From Streptomyces hygroscopicus (GTDB taxonomy: Bacteria > Actinomycetota > Actinomycetes > Streptomycetales > Streptomycetaceae): a stretch of DNA of 64,000 bases. The notes under the pieces were generated by a model. The model was not told where the DNA came from and made no database searches. It saw only the letters and a program-made list of their open reading frames with translations. Shown here one piece after another: positions 43,044-52,384 of this stretch; within the stretch, counting starts at the first letter, position 1, and each line of letters opens with the position of its first letter. Both the position numbers and the translations under genes were made by a program. The stretch covers positions 1,984,001 to 2,048,000 of the forward strand of contig CP018627.1 of NCBI GenBank assembly GCA_002021875.1. Direction: 5' to 3'.

Positions 43044-44915
43044 ATGGCTCTTCCCGACACCGGCCCCGATACGAGCGCCGCGCTCGGCACCGATGCGAGC
43101 GACGCGCTCGGCGTGCTGCACCGCGTCTTCGGTTACGACTCGTTCCGGGGAGGTCAGCAGGAGATCATCGACCATGTCGTGGCCGGTGGTGACGCGCTCG
43201 TCCTCATGCCGACCGGCGGTGGCAAATCGCTGTGCTACCAGATCCCGGCGCTCGTGCGGAAGGGCGTCGGCGTCGTCGTCTCCCCCCTGATCGCGCTGAT
43301 GCAGGACCAGGTCGACGCGCTGCGGAACCTCGGGGTGCGGGCCGGGTTCCTCAACTCCACCCAGGACCTGGACGAGCGGCGGATGGTCGAGGCCGAGTTC
43401 CTCGCGGGCGAGCTGGACCTGCTCTATCTCGCGCCCGAGCGGCTGCGGGTCGAGTCCACGCTGCGGCTGCTGGACCGGGGCACGATCTCGCTGTTCGCCA
43501 TCGACGAGGCGCACTGTGTGGCCCAGTGGGGGCACGACTTCCGGCCCGACTATCTGGCCCTGTCCGAGCTGCATGAGCGCTGGCCGACCGTGCCCCGGAT
43601 CGCGCTGACCGCGACCGCCACCGAGGCCACCCACTCGGAGATCGCGTCCCGGCTGAAGCTGCAGGACGCGCTGCACTTCGTGGCCAGCTTCGACCGTCCG
43701 AACATCCAGTACCGGATCGCTCCCAAGAACGAGCCCAAAAAGCAGCTTCTGGAGCTGCTGCGGGCCGAGCACGCGGGCGACGCGGGGATCGTCTACTGCC
43801 TGTCCCGCTCCTCGGTGGAGAAGACGGCCGAGTTCCTGGTCGCCCAGGGCATCGACGCGGTGCCGTACCACGCGGGGCTGGACGCGCGGATGCGCGCCGA
43901 GCACCAGGCGCGCTTCCTGCGGGAGGACGGTCTGGTCGTGGTGGCCACGATCGCGTTCGGCATGGGGATCGACAAGCCCGATGTGCGGTTCGTGGCCCAT
44001 CTGGACCTGCCCAAGTCGGTCGAGGGCTACTACCAGGAGACCGGCCGCGCCGGGCGGGACGGGCAGCCCTCCACCGCCTGGCTGGCGTACGGGCTCCAGG
44101 ATGTCGTCCAGCAGCGGAAGATGATCGACACCTCGGAGGGCGACGACACCCATCGGCGCCGCCTCGGCGCCCATCTCGACGCGATGCTGGCGCTGTGCGA
44201 GACGATGGAGTGCCGCCGGGTGGGGCTCCTGGCCTACTTCGGCCAGGAGTCCACCCCCTGCGGGAACTGCGACACCTGCCTCACTCCGCCGGAGTCCTGG
44301 GACGGCACCGTCCCCGCGCAGAAGCTGCTGTCCACGGTGGTGCGGCTCAAGCGGGAGCGCAACCAGAAGTTCGGCGCGGGGCAGATCATCGACATCCTGC
44401 TCGGCAAGAAGACGGCCAAGGTCATCCAGTTCGACCATGACGCCCTCTCGGTGTTCGGCATCGGCACGGAGCTGCGCGAGGCCGAATGGCGCGGCGTGGT
44501 ACGGCAGTTGCTGGCGCAGGGGCTGATCGGCGTCGAGGGGGACTACGGCACGCTGGTGCTCTCCGACACGAGCTCGGAGGTGCTGGGCCAGCGGCGCGAG
44601 GTCAGGCTGCGGCGCGAGCCGGAGAAGGCGCCGCGCGCCGCCAAGGCGAAGACGGGGGCTTCGGGGAAGTCCAAGAAGGCCCCGGTGGATCTGCCGGAGG
44701 AGGCCGTGCCGGTCTTCGAGCGGCTGCGCGCCTGGCGTGCGGCGACCGCGAAGGAGCAGGGCGTCCCCGCGTATGTGGTCTTCCATGACGCCACCCTGCG
44801 CGAGATCGCGACCCTCTCCCCCACCACGCTCGACGAGCTCGGCACGGTGAGCGGGGTCGGCGAGAACAAGCTGGTGAAGTACGGGCAGGGGATTCTGGAC
44901 ACCCTGGCATCCTGA
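43044..44915 (+). CDS. recQ: ATP-dependent DNA helicase RecQ
   Basis: DNA helicase of 623 residues for recombination and repair. Motif I is [16 protein letters not shown], the DEAH box is [20 protein letters not shown], and motif VI is [13 protein letters not shown]. The RecQ zinc-binding region follows with Cys in MECRRVG and CGNCDTC, then a winged-helix domain. A basic Ala/Lys linker (about residues 525-555) leads to a C-terminal HRDC domain ([31 protein letters not shown]). Domain order is complete and length normal. The ATG 43044 lacks a strong ribosome binding site but gives the expected N-terminus. Confidence 0.95.
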   Translation: MALPDTGPDTSAALGTDASDALGVLHRVFGYDSFRGGQQEIIDHVVAGGDALVLMPTGGGKSLCYQIPALVRKGVGVVVSPLIALMQDQVDALRNLGVRAGFLNSTQDLDERRMVEAEFLAGELDLLYLAPERLRVESTLRLLDRGTISLFAIDEAHCVAQWGHDFRPDYLALSELHERWPTVPRIALTATATEATHSEIASRLKLQDALHFVASFDRPNIQYRIAPKNEPKKQLLELLRAEHAGDAGIVYCLSRSSVEKTAEFLVAQGIDAVPYHAGLDARMRAEHQARFLREDGLVVVATIAFGMGIDKPDVRFVAHLDLPKSVEGYYQETGRAGRDGQPSTAWLAYGLQDVVQQRKMIDTSEGDDTHRRRLGAHLDAMLALCETMECRRVGLLAYFGQESTPCGNCDTCLTPPESWDGTVPAQKLLSTVVRLKRERNQKFGAGQIIDILLGKKTAKVIQFDHDALSVFGIGTELREAEWRGVVRQLLAQGLIGVEGDYGTLVLSDTSSEVLGQRREVRLRREPEKAPRAAKAKTGASGKSKKAPVDLPEEAVPVFERLRAWRAATAKEQGVPAYVVFHDATLREIATLSPTTLDELGTVSGVGENKLVKYGQGILDTLAS

Positions 44916-44994
44916 CGGTACGTCAGTACGTCGATCCCAATGGGGGTTACCGATGGGTGTTACCTGAGGTAACGTCGGTCCGTGCCACAAGAGG

Positions 44995-45029
44995 GTGGCC
45001 GCCGGGGGCTGGGGTGCTCCGGCGGCCAC
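44995..45029. terminator. Hairpin terminator between recQ and the convergent secreted-protein gene
   Basis: GTGGCCGCCGG (44995-45005) pairs perfectly with 45019-45029 over a 13-nt loop. Smaller perfect hairpins (TGACG/CGTCA and GTTACC/GGTAAC) lie just upstream within the same gap. Confidence 0.75.
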
Positions 45030-45070
45030 TCATCTCCTCGCGCCGTTCCTCACGTCGTACGCGGGCTGTC

Positions 45071-47290
45071 CTACAGCTCCTTGATGCGGATGTCGCGGTA
45101 CGAGATCACATCATCGGTGCTGTGGACCTGGAGACCGATGTACCCGGAGGAGTACCGACGGCCGTCCGTACCGGGGTCGTCCCCGCGCGGCGGGGTGAAC
45201 TCCTGGCCGCCGGTGTTCTCGAACTCATTGAGCAGCACACCGTTGCGGTAGATCGAGTAGTGCTGACCGACCACCCGGATCTCATAGTCGTTCCAGCTGC
45301 CCTTGGGGGTGACCCCGGCGCCGCTGAGCCCGACCCGGTCGAAACCGTAGATCGATCCGGTCTTGTACATGTCGCCGTCGGGGCGGTCGAGGATCTGCAC
45401 CTCGTGCCCGTATTTGATGGCGACCCACTCCGGACGGGACTCCTCGGGGTGGTCGTGCACATAGGGGAAGCGCACGAAGACACCGCCGTTGGCATTGCCC
45501 GTCCCGGGTGCGTCATCCCGGAACTGGAGCTTCAGCGAGAAGTCGTCGTACGTCCGCTGCGGGAACCACAGCATGCCCATGCCCTCGACCGAGGTGCTGC
45601 TGGTGATGCTGCCGTCGTCATTGAGACCGAAGGCCCCGCCGCCCACGTGCTGCCACTTGTCGTAGGACTTCTTGGTGCCGTCGAACAGCGGGCGGTAGCC
45701 CTCGTCCTGACCGGGCTTGCCGATCCCGGACTGCTTGGCCGCCTTGTTGATCGCCCGGTACTCGCGCTGGTCGATGACGCCGTCGGTGAGCAGCTTGTCG
45801 GTGACGGTGGTGACGTGCTTGAGGAAGAGGGCGTGGGAGGACCAGTCCTTCTCGTCCTCGATCAGCTCATTGATGGTGCAGCGGCTACGGGTGATGCGGT
45901 TGGGGACGCCGGTGTCCACCGTGCCGACGATCACCGTAAGGCGCTCGTCCCACTCCGGGCACGCGGGTGCGGGCACCCCGCCGCCCTCGGCCACGGTGAA
46001 CGCCAGTTGCCGCGCCTCGGAGGTGTTGCCCGCCTTGTCGGTCGCGCGGTACGCGACGGTGTGGCGGCCCACCCGGTCCACCGCCACGGGGGTGGTGTAG
46101 GCGAGATACGGACCGCTGTCCAGGGAGTACTCGACCTTCTCCACCCCGGAGTCGTCGTCGGTCGCGGTGAGCGAGACCTTGGCGCTGCCCACATAGGCGC
46201 CGTCGGAGTTCTTCGTTCCGTCGACCGTCGCGGAGACCGCCGGGGGTGTGGTGTCCTCGGCCGGCGGGGCCACGACGGTGAAGTCCACCGACTTCACCTC
46301 CGAGACGTTCCCGGCCTTGTCCGCCGCCCGGTAGCGCACCGTGTGGGAGCCCGCGTCATGCACCATCACCGGACCGGTGTAGGGCTGGAACTCCCCCTCG
46401 CCCAGGGCGTAGTCGATCCGGTTGACCCCGGAACCGGTGTCGGAGGCGGTGATGGTCACGGTGGCCATGCCGATGTACGCACCGGACGGGTCCTTCTCAC
46501 CGGAGACGGTGGCGGAGGTCTCGGGCGCCGTGGTGTCGTCCGTCGGCGGCGCCACCACGGTGAAGTCCACCGACTTCACCTCCGAGACGTTCCCGGCCTT
46601 GTCCACGGCCCGGTAGCGGATGGTGTGCGGGCCCACCTGGTGGACCATCACCGGGGCGGTGTACGGCTGGAACGCCCCGTCTCCTTCCGCGAACTCGATC
46701 CGGTCCACGCCCGAGCCCTCGTCGGTGGCGGACACTGTGACGGTGGCCATCCCGATGTACGCGCCGTCCGCGTTCTTCTCGCCCTCGACCTTCGCCGTGG
46801 CGTCGGGCGCGGTGGTGTCCTCGCCACCGCCGCCGTCGGTGACCACCAGGATGCCCTGCATCTGGCCGTGGCCGGGGATGGTGCAGTGGTAGCGGTAGCG
46901 GCCGGGGCTGAGGGTGACCTCGGCGGTGTGCTTGCCGCCGCTGTCGTCCGAGGGGTTGGCGAGGATGTTCAGCGGAACGTCGTTGTTGTACTCGGGGTCG
47001 GAGACATCGAAGGTCAGGGTGTGCGGCATCCCCATGGTGTTGCCGGTGGCCGTGCTGTTCTCGAAGACGATGGTGGTCTTCCCGGCGACCGCGGTGGTCG
47101 GCGCCGAGGCGTACTTGGTGATGTCGTCACCCGCGGTCCAGGTGAGGGTCTGCTGTACGGCCTGCCGGGTGTCGTTCTGCCCGTGGGCCGCCGTCGCCGT
47201 CGCCGAGCTCAGCCCGAGGATCATGAGCAGCGCGGCGAGGAGGGGCAGCCAGGGTCTGCTGGGTTTGGGGCGCCTTCGTTTCACGGTCAC
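45071..47290 (-). CDS. Secreted cupredoxin - OmpL47-like repeats - DUF1080 protein
   Basis: Exported protein of 739 residues. A signal peptide (LPLLAALLMILGLSSATATA) precedes a cupredoxin/plastocyanin-like domain (MPHTLTFDVSDPE, then RYRYHCTIPGHGQMQG with Cys, His and Met copper ligands). Three Ig-like OmpL47-type repeats of 94 residues follow (DKAGNVSEVKSVDFTV in the first two). The last third is a 3-keto-disaccharide hydrolase domain (DUF1080): GYRPLFDGTKKSYDKWQHV to SYRDIRIKEL. The GTG start at 47290 overlaps the stop of the ThuA/dehydrogenase gene by GTGA, so the two are one coupled unit. Together they suggest extracellular sugar oxidation followed by cleavage of the keto-sugar; copper could serve electron transfer. 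This function is inferred. Confidence 0.85.
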   Translation of the reverse strand: MTVKRRRPKPSRPWLPLLAALLMILGLSSATATAAHGQNDTRQAVQQTLTWTAGDDITKYASAPTTAVAGKTTIVFENSTATGNTMGMPHTLTFDVSDPEYNNDVPLNILANPSDDSGGKHTAEVTLSPGRYRYHCTIPGHGQMQGILVVTDGGGGEDTTAPDATAKVEGEKNADGAYIGMATVTVSATDEGSGVDRIEFAEGDGAFQPYTAPVMVHQVGPHTIRYRAVDKAGNVSEVKSVDFTVVAPPTDDTTAPETSATVSGEKDPSGAYIGMATVTITASDTGSGVNRIDYALGEGEFQPYTGPVMVHDAGSHTVRYRAADKAGNVSEVKSVDFTVVAPPAEDTTPPAVSATVDGTKNSDGAYVGSAKVSLTATDDDSGVEKVEYSLDSGPYLAYTTPVAVDRVGRHTVAYRATDKAGNTSEARQLAFTVAEGGGVPAPACPEWDERLTVIVGTVDTGVPNRITRSRCTINELIEDEKDWSSHALFLKHVTTVTDKLLTDGVIDQREYRAINKAAKQSGIGKPGQDEGYRPLFDGTKKSYDKWQHVGGGAFGLNDDGSITSSTSVEGMGMLWFPQRTYDDFSLKLQFRDDAPGTGNANGGVFVRFPYVHDHPEESRPEWVAIKYGHEVQILDRPDGDMYKTGSIYGFDRVGLSGAGVTPKGSWNDYEIRVVGQHYSIYRNGVLLNEFENTGGQEFTPPRGDDPGTDGRRYSSGYIGLQVHSTDDVISYRDIRIKEL
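45974..46819 (-). repeat. Three 282-bp tandem coding repeats (OmpL47-like domains)
   Basis: Units begin at 46819, 46537 and 46255, each 282 nt or 94 residues, starting DTTAP or DTTPP. Units 1 and 2 share an identical 48-nt stretch (46557-46604 and 46275-46322), showing recent duplication or gene conversion; unit 3 is more diverged. Confidence 0.85.
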
Positions 47291-49743
47291 TCCGCCTTCC
47301 TGGCCAGATCCTGGGCGAGCGGAGTGGGCTCGCCGCCGGTGTAGGTGATGTGCCACAGCGCCGACTTGGAGTCGGAGGTGAAGAAGCCGCGCCCGTAGTC
47401 GAGGACGTAGAGCGAGCCGTCCGGGGCGAACTTCCAGTCCATGAGGTTGCGGATGCCGTCGGCACCCACCGGGATGATCTTCTTCAGGGTTTCGGCGTGC
47501 ACCGGCAGACCGCCCTTGCCGACGGTCTTCGGGTCGGTCACCACCGCGTGGCGCGGCTGGTCGGCGTCGTAGAAGTCGCCGACGAACCATTTGCCGTCCC
47601 AGTAGGCGGGCCATTTGGTGGTGGAGTCGCTGTCGGCGTCATAGCGGTAGACCGGGCCGTTCATGGTGGCCTGACCGCCGCCCTTGAGCCACGGCAGCAG
47701 GAACTTGGCCTCGGACGCCTTGTAGCTGGGGATGCCGTTCGCGTCCCGCGGATAGTCGGGGGCACCGCCCTGCGGCGAGTACCAGATGGTGTTCCCGGTG
47801 ATGGGCGGCAGGTTCACCAGACCGTTGTTGTTGGGCGACTCGTTCTTGGGGTGATCGCAGTCGTACCAGCCCAGCGGCTTGCTGGGGTCGGGCAGATTGC
47901 GATCCCGGTAGGGCTGCTTGTTGCCCATGCAGTACGGCCAGCCGTGGTTGCCCGCCTTGGTGATGGCGGCGAAGGTGTCGTACTTGGCCGGGCCCCAGGT
48001 GGTGCTGGGCTCGCCCGCGTCGGGGCCGACCCATCCCGCGTAGAGGATGTCGGTCTTCTGGTCCACGAAGATCCGGGCCGGGTTGCGCACCCCCATCACA
48101 TAGATCTCGCCACGGGTCTTGCCCCCGCCCTCGTCGGGTTCCTTACCGGTGAAGAGATTGCCCTCGGGGAGGGTGTAGGTGCCGTCGTCCTCGGGGTGGA
48201 TCCGCAGGATCTTGCCGTTGAGGTTGTTGGTGTTGCCCGCGGTGCGGCGGGCGTCGGCGAAGGAGACGCCCTTGTAGTTCGGCTGCGGGTTGTTACCGGA
48301 GTAGCCGTCGCTGAACTGCGAGGAGTTGTTGTCGCCGGTGGCGATGTAGAGATTGCCCTTGGAGTCCCAGGACATCCCGCCGCCCGCATGGCAGCAGCTG
48401 TGGATCTGGACCGGCCAGGAGAGCAGGACCTTCTCCGAGCCGAGGTCCAGCTTGTTGGTCTTCGGGTCCAGGGTGAAGCGGGAGACGCGGCGCTCGGCCA
48501 TCTGGGTGTCCCGGTTGATCCGGGAGTGCGGGGTGTAGTGGAGATACACCCAGCCGTTGTCGAGGAAGTCCGGGTCCAGCTCGATACCGAGCAGCCCCTC
48601 CTCGACCTTGATCAGCTCATCGCCGCCGCCCTTGTTGCCGAAGACGGTCAGGGCGCCCGCGAGCGTCACCTTTCCGGTGGCCGGGTCGTAGACATGGATC
48701 TGGCCCTGGCCCTTGCCGATCTCCGGGTCGTTCCAGTCGGTGACCACGGGCGCGCTGTTGTCACCGCCGCCCCGGCCGATGTAGAGCACCCGGCCGTCCT
48801 TGGCGACGACGAGGCCGTGCGGCTCGCCGATCTGGTCCGACTGGCCCGGCTGATTGGGCTTGGTGACGCGCTCGGCCTTGTAGTTCGCGTTGATGGTGGC
48901 CTTGCAGTCGGCGCTCGAGAGACGGGTGGTCCACAGCAGCGCGCCCCGCAGATGGGCACGGAAGTCGGTCTCCTGGAAGGTGGCGACCGTACCGCCCATC
49001 CCGGTGTAGAAGGAGCGGCCGCCGTCGTAGTCACGGCACCAGGAGATCGGGTGGTCCCAGCCGTTGGCGCCGGTGCCCGGCTGGTAGCTGGACTCCCGGA
49101 CCCGGGCCACGGTGTGCACCGTGCCCGACGGGTTGACCTTCCAGTTCGGCCAGGTGTCCGTGCGCTTCCACTCCAGCGGCAGCTCCTTGGTGGCCGGGTG
49201 GACGCGGTCGCCGACCTCCACCACGGCCCGCTGGGCGGTGCCCGGGCTGGTGGCCGCCGGGCGGGCGCCGATCAGCCCGCTGTACCAGTCGGAGTACGGC
49301 TCGTTGCGGGCCGCGTCATGGATGCCGAGGAAGCCGCCGCCCGCCTTCATGTACGCCTCCAGCCCCGCTTCCTGCTCGGGGTCGAGCACATCGCCGGAGC
49401 CGGTCAGGAAGACCACGGCGTTGTACTTGCCGAGCTTGGGCTTGGTGAAGACCGAGGCGTCGGCGGTGGCGTCGACGGTGAACCGGGTCGCCGCGGGGCC
49501 CTGGTTGCCGATCTTCTCGATGGCCTCGATGCCCGCGTTCACCGTGGCCGGCTCGTCCCCCGCAGAGCCGTGGAACACCAGGACCCGGACGTTGTCCCCG
49601 CCGGGCGGGGACGGCAGCGTGAGTGGCGCACGATCCTCGGGCCGGGCGCTGGCGGGGCTCCCGCCCAGCAGGGTCGCGGTGAGCGCGCCGAAGAGCAGTG
49701 CCGCCACCCCCGCGCGTCTCTTCCGCAGCCGACCGACTGTCAT
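47287..49743 (-). CDS. Secreted ThuA domain - PQQ-type sugar dehydrogenase fusion
   Basis: Exported protein of 818 residues. A signal peptide (VAALLFGALTATLLGGSPASA) precedes a ThuA-like domain (NVRVLVFHGSAGDEPATVN to about residue 270; GGGFLGIHDAARNEPY is the signature). A glucose/sorbosone dehydrogenase-type beta-propeller follows (GEPHGLVVAKDGRVLYIGRGGG, then EEGLLGIELDPDF, CCHAGGGMSWDSKGNLYIATGD and GVRNPARI). ThuA proteins are linked to disaccharide oxidation to 3-keto sugars; the propeller resembles PQQ-dependent enzymes. The ATG 49743 has GGTGGAGAGGG upstream and starts the signal peptide, so it is preferred over ATG 49785. It diverges from the laccase gene across 245 bp. Confidence 0.87.
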   Translation of the reverse strand: MTVGRLRKRRAGVAALLFGALTATLLGGSPASARPEDRAPLTLPSPPGGDNVRVLVFHGSAGDEPATVNAGIEAIEKIGNQGPAATRFTVDATADASVFTKPKLGKYNAVVFLTGSGDVLDPEQEAGLEAYMKAGGGFLGIHDAARNEPYSDWYSGLIGARPAATSPGTAQRAVVEVGDRVHPATKELPLEWKRTDTWPNWKVNPSGTVHTVARVRESSYQPGTGANGWDHPISWCRDYDGGRSFYTGMGGTVATFQETDFRAHLRGALLWTTRLSSADCKATINANYKAERVTKPNQPGQSDQIGEPHGLVVAKDGRVLYIGRGGGDNSAPVVTDWNDPEIGKGQGQIHVYDPATGKVTLAGALTVFGNKGGGDELIKVEEGLLGIELDPDFLDNGWVYLHYTPHSRINRDTQMAERRVSRFTLDPKTNKLDLGSEKVLLSWPVQIHSCCHAGGGMSWDSKGNLYIATGDNNSSQFSDGYSGNNPQPNYKGVSFADARRTAGNTNNLNGKILRIHPEDDGTYTLPEGNLFTGKEPDEGGGKTRGEIYVMGVRNPARIFVDQKTDILYAGWVGPDAGEPSTTWGPAKYDTFAAITKAGNHGWPYCMGNKQPYRDRNLPDPSKPLGWYDCDHPKNESPNNNGLVNLPPITGNTIWYSPQGGAPDYPRDANGIPSYKASEAKFLLPWLKGGGQATMNGPVYRYDADSDSTTKWPAYWDGKWFVGDFYDADQPRHAVVTDPKTVGKGGLPVHAETLKKIIPVGADGIRNLMDWKFAPDGSLYVLDYGRGFFTSDSKSALWHITYTGGEPTPLAQDLARKAE

Positions 49744-49988
49744 CCCTCTCCACCTTGAGGGCATTTGGTACGGTTTGTCCCGCATGGGTCACCCATCCCT
49801 CTCACATACCGGAAACCACCGCTGAAGGAAGCTAGACGGCTTTTCGCAACCCGCCAATAGCTATGACCGCGATTCAACGAACTTTGTCCTGAGTGTGGAT
49901 GAACGAGGCTCCCCCGGCTACCGTGAAAGCACCCCGGGGCATCTGCGCATCGTCAACGGCAGGGGATCCACAGCGATTTGGGAGAACG

Positions 49989-50993
49989 ATGAGCGACGCA
50001 CCCGGCTTCACCTCCAGACGCGGTCTCAGCAGACGGCTCTTCACCGGCGGCGCGGCCGCCGCGGCCGTCGGACCGCTGGCCCTCACCTCCTCCGCCGCCG
50101 CGAAGGCGCCGAAGGTCCCGTCCGGCGCGGTCCGGACGGCGACCGCGGGCGGGGTGGTCCGCCATCTCAAGCTCTACGCCGAGAAGCTGCCTGACGGCCA
50201 GATGGGTTACGGCCTCGAAAAGGGCAAGGCCACCATCCCCGGTCCGCTGATCGAGCTGACCGAGGGCGACACCCTGCACATCGAGTTCGAGAACACCATG
50301 GACGTCACGGCCAGCCTCCATGTGCACGGCCTGGACTACGACGTGGCCAGCGACGGCACCCAGCTCAACCGCAGCGCCGTGGAGCCGGGCGGCACCCGCA
50401 CCTACACCTGGCGCACCCACGCCCCGGGCAAGCGCGCCGACGGCACCTGGCGGCCGGGCAGCGCGGGCTACTGGCACTACCACGACCACGCGGTGGGCAC
50501 CCCGCACGGCACCGGCGGCCTCCGGAAGGGGCTGTACGGCCCCGTGGTGGTGCGGCGGGCGGGCGACATCCTGCCGGACAAGCAGTTCACCATCGTCTTC
50601 AACGACATGACGATCAACAACAAGGCGGGGCATGAGGCCCCGGAGTTCCGGGCGACGGTGGGCGACCGCGTCGAGATCATCATGATCACGCACGGCGAGT
50701 ACTACCACACCTTCCATATGCACGGGCACCGCTGGGCGGACAACCGCACCGGGCTGCTGGAAGGCCCGGACGATGTGAGCCGGGTGATCGACAACAAGAT
50801 CACTGGGCCCGCCGACTCCTTCGGCTTCCAGGTGATCGCCGGGGAGAACGTCGGCCCCGGCGCCTGGATGTATCACTGCCATGTCCAGAGCCACTCCGAT
50901 ATGGGCATGGCCGGGCTGTTCCTGGTCGCCAAGGCCGATGGCACCATCCCCGGCCACGACCCGCACCGGCTGTCCGCGCGCCACCACGGATAG
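49989..50993 (+). CDS. Two-domain small laccase (multicopper oxidase), Tat-exported
   Basis: Extracellular copper oxidase of 334 residues, the size and layout of Streptomyces small laccases that work as trimers and oxidise phenols with reduction of oxygen to water. A twin-arginine signal ([15 protein letters not shown]) implies folded export with copper. Ligand motifs are LHVHGLD and YWHYHDH in domain 1 and HTFHMHGH and [13 protein letters not shown] in domain 2, giving the trinuclear and type 1 sites. The ATG 49989 has GGGAG five nt upstream. It is divergent from the ThuA/dehydrogenase operon, so shared control is possible. A strong hairpin follows. Confidence 0.94.
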   Translation: MSDAPGFTSRRGLSRRLFTGGAAAAAVGPLALTSSAAAKAPKVPSGAVRTATAGGVVRHLKLYAEKLPDGQMGYGLEKGKATIPGPLIELTEGDTLHIEFENTMDVTASLHVHGLDYDVASDGTQLNRSAVEPGGTRTYTWRTHAPGKRADGTWRPGSAGYWHYHDHAVGTPHGTGGLRKGLYGPVVVRRAGDILPDKQFTIVFNDMTINNKAGHEAPEFRATVGDRVEIIMITHGEYYHTFHMHGHRWADNRTGLLEGPDDVSRVIDNKITGPADSFGFQVIAGENVGPGAWMYHCHVQSHSDMGMAGLFLVAKADGTIPGHDPHRLSARHHG

Positions 50994-51006
50994 GTGGCGA
51001 AACGAT

Positions 51007-51040
51007 ACGACGGGGCGGGCCGGGCGGCCCGCCCCGTCGT
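51007..51040. terminator. Bidirectional hairpin terminator
   Basis: ACGACGGGGCGGGCC (51007-51021) pairs perfectly with 51026-51040 over a 4-nt loop, between the convergent laccase and protease genes. Confidence 0.88.
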
Positions 51041-51060
51041 CTTGTCGCGGTACCGCCCCG

Positions 51061-52254
51061 TCAGGCGGTGTGCAGCCGCAGGCCGTACACCGACAGGATC
51101 TCGTTGATCGGCTGGTACCAGGTCTCGCCGCCGCCGGAGCAGTTGCCCCAGCCGCCCGAGGTCACGCCCTGGGCCTGGTCGCCGCTGATGAACGAGCCGC
51201 CGGAGTCACCGCCCTCGGCGCACACGCTGGTCTTGGTCATCTGGTACACGGCGCCCTGGCTGTAGTTCACGGTCTCGTTCTTGGCCAGGACCGTGCCGCA
51301 GTGCCAGTGGGTGGTGGAGCCGGAACGGCAGATGGAGGCGCCGATCGGGGCCTCGTTGGAGCCGCGGACCAGCTGGTCGGGAACGGTGCCCCAGCCGAGC
51401 ACCACCGGCACGGTCCACCAGCCGCTGCCGACGCTGACGTAGGCGTAGTCGTTGCCGGGGAAGGAGGAGCCCTGGAAGTTGCCGATGTACGAGCCGTCCC
51501 AGCCGCTGACGGAGCCCCCCGCCTGGCCGCAGTGTCCGGCGGTGACGAAGCCGCCCTGGACCGAGAAGCCTATGGAGCAGCGGACGTTGCCGGTGTAGTA
51601 CGGGTCGCCGCCGACCGTACCGGCGGCGAAGGTCGTCGGCGCCTGGGCGGGGGCCTTCTCGACGGTGACCGGGACCGAGGACGAGCGCTTGGCCTCGCGG
51701 AGGAAGGCGCGGACGGCGGCGTCGCCCTCGCTGCCCTCGCGGACCCGGACCACGACGCCGCCCGCGCGGGGGTCGGCGCTCCAACTGCTCACCCCGGCCG
51801 GGGCGGCCTTCTCGCGGGCCTTGTCATCGAGGCGCGCCTTGGCCGCGTCGAGCGCGCCGGCGCTGTGCTTCACGATCCGGGTGGTGGCGCCCGTGGCCCG
51901 TACCGACGCGGCCCGCTCGGCGCTGGTGACGCCGACGACCAGCTTTCCGCTGCTGGTGTCGAACCACGAGCCGCCGTAGGACGCGCCGGCGGCGCGCTCG
52001 GCCTTGGACTCCAGCCTCATGGCGGCGGCCTCCTGGCCGAGCCGCTCACGCGCCTGGTCCGCGGTCAGGCCGAGGTCCCGGCCGAGCGCGCGGACGAGAC
52101 CGGCGGACGGCGCCGACGCGGCGGCGGGCTTCGCCGCGGGGGCGTCGGCGCCGGATGCCGCGGCGGCGGTCGAGAAGGCCCCGCCGGCGCCCGAGAGGGC
52201 ACCGAGGACGAGGAGTGCGGACAGTCCGGCACGGACAACGGGCTTCCGTCTCAT
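51061..52254 (-). CDS. Streptogrisin/alpha-lytic-type serine protease preproprotein
   Basis: Secreted chymotrypsin-fold protease (S1E type), 397 residues including a signal peptide and a long pro-region. The signal (AGLSALLVLGALSGAGGAFSTAAA) is followed by an alpha-lytic-protease-type propeptide (DLGLTADQARERLGQEA; VVVRVREGSEGDAAVRAF), which acts as folding chaperone and inhibitor. The mature enzyme of about 185 residues starts near VGGDPYYTGN. The triad is His in FVTAGHC, Asp in GNDYAYV and Ser in GGDSGGSF. Six Cys allow three disulfides. The ATG 52254 has GAAGGGGAA upstream. An operator-like dyad lies in its leader. Confidence 0.94.
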   Translation of the reverse strand: MRRKPVVRAGLSALLVLGALSGAGGAFSTAAAASGADAPAAKPAAASAPSAGLVRALGRDLGLTADQARERLGQEAAAMRLESKAERAAGASYGGSWFDTSSGKLVVGVTSAERAASVRATGATTRIVKHSAGALDAAKARLDDKAREKAAPAGVSSWSADPRAGGVVVRVREGSEGDAAVRAFLREAKRSSSVPVTVEKAPAQAPTTFAAGTVGGDPYYTGNVRCSIGFSVQGGFVTAGHCGQAGGSVSGWDGSYIGNFQGSSFPGNDYAYVSVGSGWWTVPVVLGWGTVPDQLVRGSNEAPIGASICRSGSTTHWHCGTVLAKNETVNYSQGAVYQMTKTSVCAEGGDSGGSFISGDQAQGVTSGGWGNCSGGGETWYQPINEILSVYGLRLHTA

Positions 52255-52279
52255 GGAAGTTCCCCTTCTGTTCGGCGGG

Positions 52280-52293
52280 TGAGAGCGCTTTCA
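52280..52293. promoter_or_regulatory. LacI-type operator-like dyad upstream of the protease
   Basis: TGAGAGCGCTTTCA is a 14-bp near-palindrome (one mismatched pair) centred on AGCGCT, the core seen in LacI-family operators. It begins 26 nt before the protease start codon. The binding regulator, if any, is unknown. Confidence 0.4.
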
Positions 52294-52384
52294 CATGTCG
52301 ATCGCGCCGAGCCTAACGAGCCAGGGGGGAAAGTCCAGACCAAGACCGTGATCGGTCACACTCGGAACGGCTGCCGCGGCGGGC

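Noticed and set aside
44957..49758. Two plus-strand frames of about 800 codons opposite the ThuA and cupredoxin genes
   Set aside because: They mirror real minus-strand genes and show only the Val/Gly/His/Arg-rich composition expected of antisense frames.
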